A stretch of DNA of 64,000 nt from Marinobacter oulmenensis (GTDB lineage: Bacteria > Pseudomonadota > Gammaproteobacteria > Pseudomonadales > Oleiphilaceae), in the NCBI RefSeq assembly GCF_014201735.1, contig NZ_JACHFE010000006.1:229480-293479 (forward strand), written 5' to 3'. The notes beneath the pieces are model-generated. The model was given only the letters and a program-made list of their open reading frames with translations, ran no database searches and was not told the origin of the DNA. Below, one piece after another: positions 63,618-64,000 of the stretch; within the stretch, counting starts at the first letter, position 1; each line of letters opens with the position of its first letter. The position numbers and the translations under genes are program-made.

Positions 63618-64000
63618 ATGGACGAGTCAGTTGCACTTCCTCGTTCGCTTTCCGAACTCTTCAACACCGAACTCTCCCAGTCTCAGCGCCTGCTGCGCCT
63701 GTCGGTGGGTGCGCCACTGCTGCCCCACCGCCTCGTAGGCGAACAGCGCGTCAGCGAACCCTTTCGCTACACCCTGGACTGTTTCTCCCAGCAGGGTGAT
63801 ATCGAACTCAAAACCCTGATGGCCCAGCCGGCCCGCCTGTCGGTATTACAGGCCGATGGCGGCTACCGCCACCTGCACGGCCTAGTCTCCGAAGCCGCCC
63901 TACTAGGCGAAGACGGCGGCGTGACCTACTACCAGCTCACCCTGGTGCCCTGGCTCGAGATGCTCAAACTCGGGCGCAACAGCCGCATCTTCCAGAACCG
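63618..64000 (+). CDS. Type VI secretion tip protein VgrG, 5' part only
   Basis: The frame runs to the window edge; 127 full codons are visible. The N-terminal pattern (LLRLSVGAPLLPHRLVGEQRVSEPFRYTLDC, a middle containing GYRHLHGLVSEA, then LTLVPWLEMLKLGRNSRIFQN) is that of the gp27-like part of VgrG, the spike of the type VI secretion needle. GGAG seven bases before ATG 63618 supports the start. Effector domains and cargo genes would lie beyond the window. Confidence 0.9.
   Translation, partial: MDESVALPRSLSELFNTELSQSQRLLRLSVGAPLLPHRLVGEQRVSEPFRYTLDCFSQQGDIELKTLMAQPARLSVLQADGGYRHLHGLVSEAALLGEDGGVTYYQLTLVPWLEMLKLGRNSRIFQN

Overview
The window looks like a chromosomal segment of a GC-rich gammaproteobacterium close to Marinobacter. 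Almost all genes are core genes. Their order follows two blocks known from Pseudomonas: holA-lptE-leuS / lnt-corC-ybeY-phoH-miaB, and gatBAC-mreBCD-maf-rng-yhdP-nit ... rpoN-lpt-kds-mla-murA-his. The genus is inferred from protein character and synteny, not from a database search. I see no rRNA, tRNA, CRISPR array, prophage or insertion sequence.

Layout. Positions 1-4.7 kb hold the end of a SprA-type metalloprotease gene and two tandem 600-residue acyl-CoA dehydrogenases; the first has a promoter overlapped by PsrA-like operators. Positions 4.7-16 kb hold a small coiled-coil protein, holA-lptE-leuS, a zinc-ribbon protein, and the lnt-corC-ybeY-phoH-miaB block on the minus strand. Positions 16-26.8 kb hold trmH, yejK, cysDN (CysN with a decayed APS-kinase-like tail), a PilZ protein, a stray C-terminal fragment of rimO, a carbonic anhydrase, and the two-subunit pyruvate carboxylase with its divergent LysR regulator. 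Positions 27-41.5 kb hold gatCAB, the mreBCD-maf-rng-yhdP-nit run, darP and mgtE. Positions 41.6-53.7 kb hold the nitrogen-PTS/rpoN cluster, LPS transport and Kdo genes, and divergently the mlaFEDCB-ibaG-murA operon, which runs on into hisG-hisD-hisC. Positions 57.3-64 kb hold a Nif3 protein, yhcB, zapE, an envelope pair (DUF1302 + DUF1329), and the start of a type VI secretion VgrG gene cut by the window edge.

How it fits together. Much of the window builds the cell envelope: LPS precursor and export (kdsC/D, lptA/B/C/E), phospholipid retrograde transport (mla), lipoprotein acylation (lnt), peptidoglycan (murA) and cell shape (mreBCD, zapE, yhcB). The rest is translation and RNA quality control (leuS, gatCAB, miaB, trmH, ybeY, rng, hpf) and central metabolism (fatty-acid oxidation, sulfate activation, pyruvate carboxylation, histidine).

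The most unusual signal is non-coding. Seven intergenic elements of about 100 bp (family A) each have a long, almost perfect outer stem whose sequence is private to that copy, enclosing a conserved core of two hairpins. In all fourteen hairpins the loop has the form ANGGAY. The second hairpin always matches ACANGGANGU, the published high-affinity recognition sequence of the RNA regulator CsrA/RsmA, and the two GGA motifs are about 21-22 nt apart, a spacing suited to one CsrA dimer. Three copies occupy consecutive junctions of the his operon. A second family (B, two copies) has the same long-arm architecture around a different core. I do not recognise either family by name.
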